DNA from: an uncultured Haloferula sp.
GTDB taxonomy: Bacteria > Verrucomicrobiota > Verrucomicrobiae > Verrucomicrobiales > Akkermansiaceae
Length of the DNA stretch: 16,568 bases
Assembly (NCBI GenBank): GCA_946885645.1
Contig: CAMPGU010000066.1
Location: forward strand, 1 to 16,568
Reading direction: 5' to 3'
The position numbers and the translations under genes were made by a program. How positions within the stretch are numbered: position 1 is the stretch's first letter; the number at the start of each line of letters is the position of its first letter. The notes beneath the pieces are model-generated. The model did not search any database. It saw only the letters and a list, made by a program, of their open reading frames with translations, and had not been told where the DNA came from. Below, in pieces: positions 13,684 to 16,568 of the stretch.

Positions 13684-16094
13684 TCCCGGTACCCTGCCGG
13701 ATTGCCGATACACGGGTCAAGGACCGCTAGATGCATCGGAATGGATTCGTCAAGGTCTTGGGTAGAGCAGGAAGGGCGCGCTTCTCTTCCTGAAGCTCGC
13801 CATTCCCGGTGCCCAACCCGCCCTGATTTCCCATTCTTGATGGCATCCAAGGTCTTCACATCACCCAGCAGTTTGCCCATCTGCGACAGCTCCAGCTTGT
13901 CCGCGTGGCGGCGTTGCAAGACGGTGGCAAGGGTGATGCCGAGATCCGCCGCGCGGAACGCCTCCCGGTCGGTGATGATGAACCTGACACCCCCGCACTC
14001 TTCCCCGGCGAAGACGCTGGACGCCGGTTTGAACCTCACCGGTGCGAACCGGATCCCCGGCAGCCCGCAGCCGTTCATCTCGGCCGCCAGCACCATGTCG
14101 TCAATATACGGCGCGCCTAGTATTTCAAAGGGAGTGTCCGTTCCGCGCCCCACGCTCACCTTGCAAAACTCCAGCAAACCGACACCGGGATAGAGCAGGG
14201 CGGCGATGGGCCCGCGCATGTTGGGAGAGGGATTGATCCAGGGCAGGCCGGTCCCGTCGAACCACTGCAGCGGCCTGCCGCCCTCGCAGCGGATCACGCC
14301 GGGTTGGCTGCCGGTTTTCCGCTCGGCATGGATCAGCCGGGCCAATTCGCCAGCGGTCATCCCGTGGCGCAGGGGAATCTCATGTGCGGCCACGAAGCTG
14401 CGTTCCGAGGTAAGGAGCGGGCCCTCCGCCATCGGGCCCACGGGGTTGATCCGGTCGAGCACCACGAACCGGATCTTCGCCTGACCCGCGGCTTCCAGGC
14501 AGTTCGCCATTGTGGAGATATAGGTGTAGAAACGGCAGCCGATGTCCTGGATGTCGAAAACCAGCGTGTCGATGCCCGCCAATTGCTTCGCCGTGGGGCT
14601 GCGGCGCTCGCCGTAGAGGCTATATACCGGCAGTCCGGTACGCTCGTCCGTCGTATCGCCGATTTTCCCATGATCCAATTCGCCGCGAATCCCGTGCTCG
14701 GGCGAGAACAGCGCCACCAGCTCCAGCCCCGGCGCAGCGTGCAGGAGGTCGATCGTGGATTTCCGCTCGCGATCGATCCCGGTGTGATTCGTGATCAGCC
14801 CGATCCTCCTGCCGCGGAGTTGGCGAAAGCCGTCCCGTTTCAAAACGTCGATGCCATTCAGCACCGGGCCGGAGACTTTTGCTGGCAAGGGCGCGGTTTC
14901 CTTCGTCGGGTCCGGAGGGAGCGCCCCCGGGACGTGCTGGAAATTGAAATCGGGTATGGCTTGGGCTGCCAAGGTGCCGAGCTGGCGCTGAAGCGCGATC
15001 ACGTTGCCCTTTTCGTCCGGATGATTGCGGTTCGTGAGGAGGATGACGGTGGTTTTTGAAAACGGGTCGATCCAGAGCCGGGTACCGGTCCAGCCGGTAT
15101 GCCCGTAGCTGCCGATCGGGAAGATCTCTCCGCGCGGGCCCGCGAAGGGAGAATCGATATCCCAGCCGAAGCCCCTCCGCGGCAACCCCGGCGGCGATTG
15201 CACGGCGGTGATCTGCGCCACCGTCTCCGCCCGAAGAACGCGCGTCCCCTCCAGCTCGCCGCCGGAAAGGAGCATGCGGGCGAAGCGGGCCAGGTCATCC
15301 ACGGTCGTGAAGACACCGGCGTGCCCGGCCACGCCGCCCATCCGCCGCGCGGTGGGATCGTGCACGACTCCCCGCAGCACGCGCCCGTCCGCGAGCTTCT
15401 CCGTCGGCGCGATCCGGCCGCTCACCTCCGGTGCCGGCAAGGTCCCGGGATCGAAGGGCCGGAAACCGGTGTCGTTCATCTTCAGCGGGCGGAAAATCTC
15501 GCGCGTGCAGTAGTCGTCGAGGCTGCTGCCGGTCACCCGCTCGACGAGGAGTCCCAGCAGGATGAAATTGATGTCGCTGTACCGGTAGGAAGTCCCCGGC
15601 GGATTCGGCAAGGGCTCCGCGCAAGCCACCTTGAAGGCCGCGCCGGCTCCTTTCCAATTCCCGTCCGGAGGCAAACCGGCACGGAGCCCCGAGCTATGGG
15701 TAAGCAATTGACGCACGGTAATCGCTTCCTTCCCGCTCCCGGTGAAGTCCGGGAGATAGCCGCTCACAGGTGCCTCGATATCGATCTTGCCTGACTCCGC
15801 CAGCTTCATCACCGCGGTTGTCGTGGCGATCACTTTGGTCAGGGATGCCGCGTCGAAGACGGTCTCCTCCGTCATCGGCTCCTCCGTCGGCACGATGGCG
15901 CGCGAGCCGTAGGCCTTGCGGTAAACGACTCCCTCCCGCTCCAGGAGGAAGACAGCCCCGGGGGTCCGGGCGTCGGTGATGGCTTGGGAAATCGCGTCGT
16001 CGATCGCATCCAGCCGGTCCGGATGAAAGGCCGCCCCGGCGAAGGCACGAGCCGCCAGCATGAAAATCGAAAGGAGGAAACAGGCAAACGGCAT
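13680..16094 (-). CDS. Secreted fusion: beta-lactamase-fold serine hydrolase + NamZ (DUF1343) exo-muramidase, 3' end frameshifted
   Basis: As read, this encodes 804 residues with a signal peptide (about 1-20). Residues 25-380 form a serine hydrolase of the beta-lactamase/AmpC superfamily: SLTK with Ser84 and Lys87, YSD at 172-174, and HTG at 332-334. Residues about 408-757 form a DUF1343/NamZ domain (exo-beta-N-acetylmuramidase, GH171 family): IGLITNHTGIDR, LFSPEHGIRG (Glu466-His467), VFDIQDIGCRFYTYI and NPSPNMRG. In Bacillus subtilis muropeptide salvage, AmiE (a beta-lactamase-fold MurNAc-L-Ala amidase) and NamZ are neighbouring separate proteins. A combined peptidoglycan-fragment hydrolase is therefore inferred; a D,D-peptidase or esterase is the alternative for the first domain. 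After residue 757 the frame loses the family signature, which reappears in another frame ending at 13750. The last 47 residues are therefore probably aberrant. No Shine-Dalgarno is seen. Confidence 0.88.
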   Translation of the reverse strand: MPFACFLLSIFMLAARAFAGAAFHPDRLDAIDDAISQAITDARTPGAVFLLEREGVVYRKAYGSRAIVPTEEPMTEETVFDAASLTKVIATTTAVMKLAESGKIDIEAPVSGYLPDFTGSGKEAITVRQLLTHSSGLRAGLPPDGNWKGAGAAFKVACAEPLPNPPGTSYRYSDINFILLGLLVERVTGSSLDDYCTREIFRPLKMNDTGFRPFDPGTLPAPEVSGRIAPTEKLADGRVLRGVVHDPTARRMGGVAGHAGVFTTVDDLARFARMLLSGGELEGTRVLRAETVAQITAVQSPPGLPRRGFGWDIDSPFAGPRGEIFPIGSYGHTGWTGTRLWIDPFSKTTVILLTNRNHPDEKGNVIALQRQLGTLAAQAIPDFNFQHVPGALPPDPTKETAPLPAKVSGPVLNGIDVLKRDGFRQLRGRRIGLITNHTGIDRERKSTIDLLHAAPGLELVALFSPEHGIRGELDHGKIGDTTDERTGLPVYSLYGERRSPTAKQLAGIDTLVFDIQDIGCRFYTYISTMANCLEAAGQAKIRFVVLDRINPVGPMAEGPLLTSERSFVAAHEIPLRHGMTAGELARLIHAERKTGSQPGVIRCEGGRPLQWFDGTGLPWINPSPNMRGPIAALLYPGVGLLEFCKVSVGRGTDTPFEILGAPYIDDMVLAAEMNGCGLPGIRFAPVRFKPASSVFAGEECGGVRFIITDREAFRAADLGITLATVLQRRHADKLELSQMGKLLGDVKTLDAIKNGKSGRVGHREWRASGREARPSCSTQDLDESIPMHLAVLDPCIGNPAGYRE
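13750..13821 (-). pseudogene. Out-of-frame remnant of the NamZ C-terminal tail (frameshift)
   Basis: In the frame offset from the main gene, this stretch reads AGWAPGMASFRKRSAPFLLY, then PRP and a TGA at 13750-13752. It fits the normal end of DUF1343/NamZ proteins, where a Trp and an Arg-rich helix precede a terminal LLY. In the main frame the same bases give an Arg/Ser-rich sequence unlike the family. About 4-6 residues usually found between the NGKS-like motif (residues 754-757) and the Trp also appear to be missing. A deletion of a non-multiple of three near 13817-13829 (CCCGCCCTGATTT) is the simplest explanation. A sequencing or assembly error is the alternative. Confidence 0.65.
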
Positions 16095-16173
16095 CCGTGG
16101 AATGATGGGGTGAAAGCAGTAGCGGGGTCGAGCGTCCTTCTTACGACCTGCATGCGGCAGATCTACCTTTTCG

Positions 16174-16568
16174 CTACAGTTCCTCGGACTCCAGCACGTG
16201 CTTGCCCGGAACGCCGGCGATTGCTGCTTGCAGCAGCGCCTTCGCGATCCGCTCCGCCGGCACCACCCGGTAGCGGCGGGGGACCAGCGGCTTGAGGAGG
16301 CTCAGCGCAAAGATCGCCACCTTCTCGCCGGTCCGGTGCTCCTCCCGGTTCCCTCCGATCACCGAGGGCCGCACGATGGTGAGGGAGCAGTAACCGCACG
16401 CCTCCAGGTCCCGTTCCACCTCGCCCTTCGTCCGCAGGTAGAAGTTCCGCGATACGGGATCCGCGCCCACGGAAGAGTTCAGCGCGTAGCTCCGCGCCCC
16501 ATTCTCGAGGGCGTGCCTCGCCAGCCTGAGCGGGTACCCGTGATCCACCTCCCGGAACGCCTCCTGCG
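16174..16568 (-). CDS. Atypical short-chain dehydrogenase, C-terminal part (5' end beyond window)
   Basis: The minus-strand frame is open to the right edge, so only the last 131 or so residues are visible. They resemble the C-terminal half of NAD(P)-binding atypical SDR proteins of the HTATIP2/YraR type: AFREVDHGYPLRLARHA, LNSSVGADPVSRNFY with YLRTKGEVERDL (a Tyr-x3-Lys motif), and TIVRPSVIGGNREEHRTGE. The Rossmann glycine motif would lie beyond the edge. The GTG at 16548 is internal, since the conserved sequence continues upstream of it. The substrate is unknown; relatives are linked to stress or redox roles without a firm reaction. It lies 79 nt upstream of the hydrolase-NamZ gene on the same strand and may share its transcript. 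Confidence 0.8.
   Translation of the reverse strand, partial: QEAFREVDHGYPLRLARHALENGARSYALNSSVGADPVSRNFYLRTKGEVERDLEACGYCSLTIVRPSVIGGNREEHRTGEKVAIFALSLLKPLVPRRYRVVPAERIAKALLQAAIAGVPGKHVLESEEL

Noticed and set aside
1..16568. CRISPR arrays, tRNA/rRNA genes, insertion sequences, defence genes
   Set aside because: No spaced direct repeats, cloverleaf or rRNA sequence, transposase motif, or known defence-family domain was seen on either strand.

Overview
The window looks like chromosomal DNA from a high-GC member of Verrucomicrobiota, probably from the Verrucomicrobiaceae/Luteolibacter neighbourhood. That placement is inferred from gene content: a Verru_Chthon cassette protein A (a family described from this phylum), a DUF5069 protein, an SHD1-domain secreted protein, and a secreted sulfatase. 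No tRNA, rRNA, transposase, integrase, CRISPR array or phage gene was seen, and composition looks even across the window.

Left part (1-3047, minus strand): a very long gene cut by the left edge encodes a Verru_Chthon cassette protein A, with a PilX-like hydrophobic N-terminus. It is followed by a 321-bp AT-richer gap (3048-3368) with inverted repeats.

Centre-left (3369-8920, minus strand): four closely packed genes, read from right to left. They are a secreted sulfatase fused to an SGNH/GDSL esterase, a zinc-type alcohol dehydrogenase-like reductase, phosphoribosylanthranilate isomerase (trpF) and biosynthetic threonine ammonia-lyase (ilvA). Spacings of 10 nt, 56 nt and a short overlap fit one transcript. 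It mixes polysaccharide degradation with tryptophan and isoleucine synthesis.

Centre-right (9016-12299, plus strand): a small DUF5069 gene, divergent from the sulfatase, then the disaggregase clpB behind a candidate extended -10 promoter.

Right part (12331-16568, minus strand, convergent with clpB): the 3' part of an atypical SDR oxidoreductase, a secreted fusion of a beta-lactamase-fold serine hydrolase and a NamZ (DUF1343) exo-muramidase, and a secreted SHD1-zinc metallopeptidase. The fusion is the most interesting protein. It joins two activities that in Bacillus subtilis are separate neighbouring enzymes of muropeptide salvage (AmiE and NamZ). Its 3' end carries a probable small deletion: the normal NamZ tail is readable in another frame just downstream.

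Most of the sequence is coding, and most start codons lack a strong Shine-Dalgarno sequence. I see no convincing wholly new system. The strongest leads are the two enzyme fusions, the frameshift and the incomplete cassette at the left edge.
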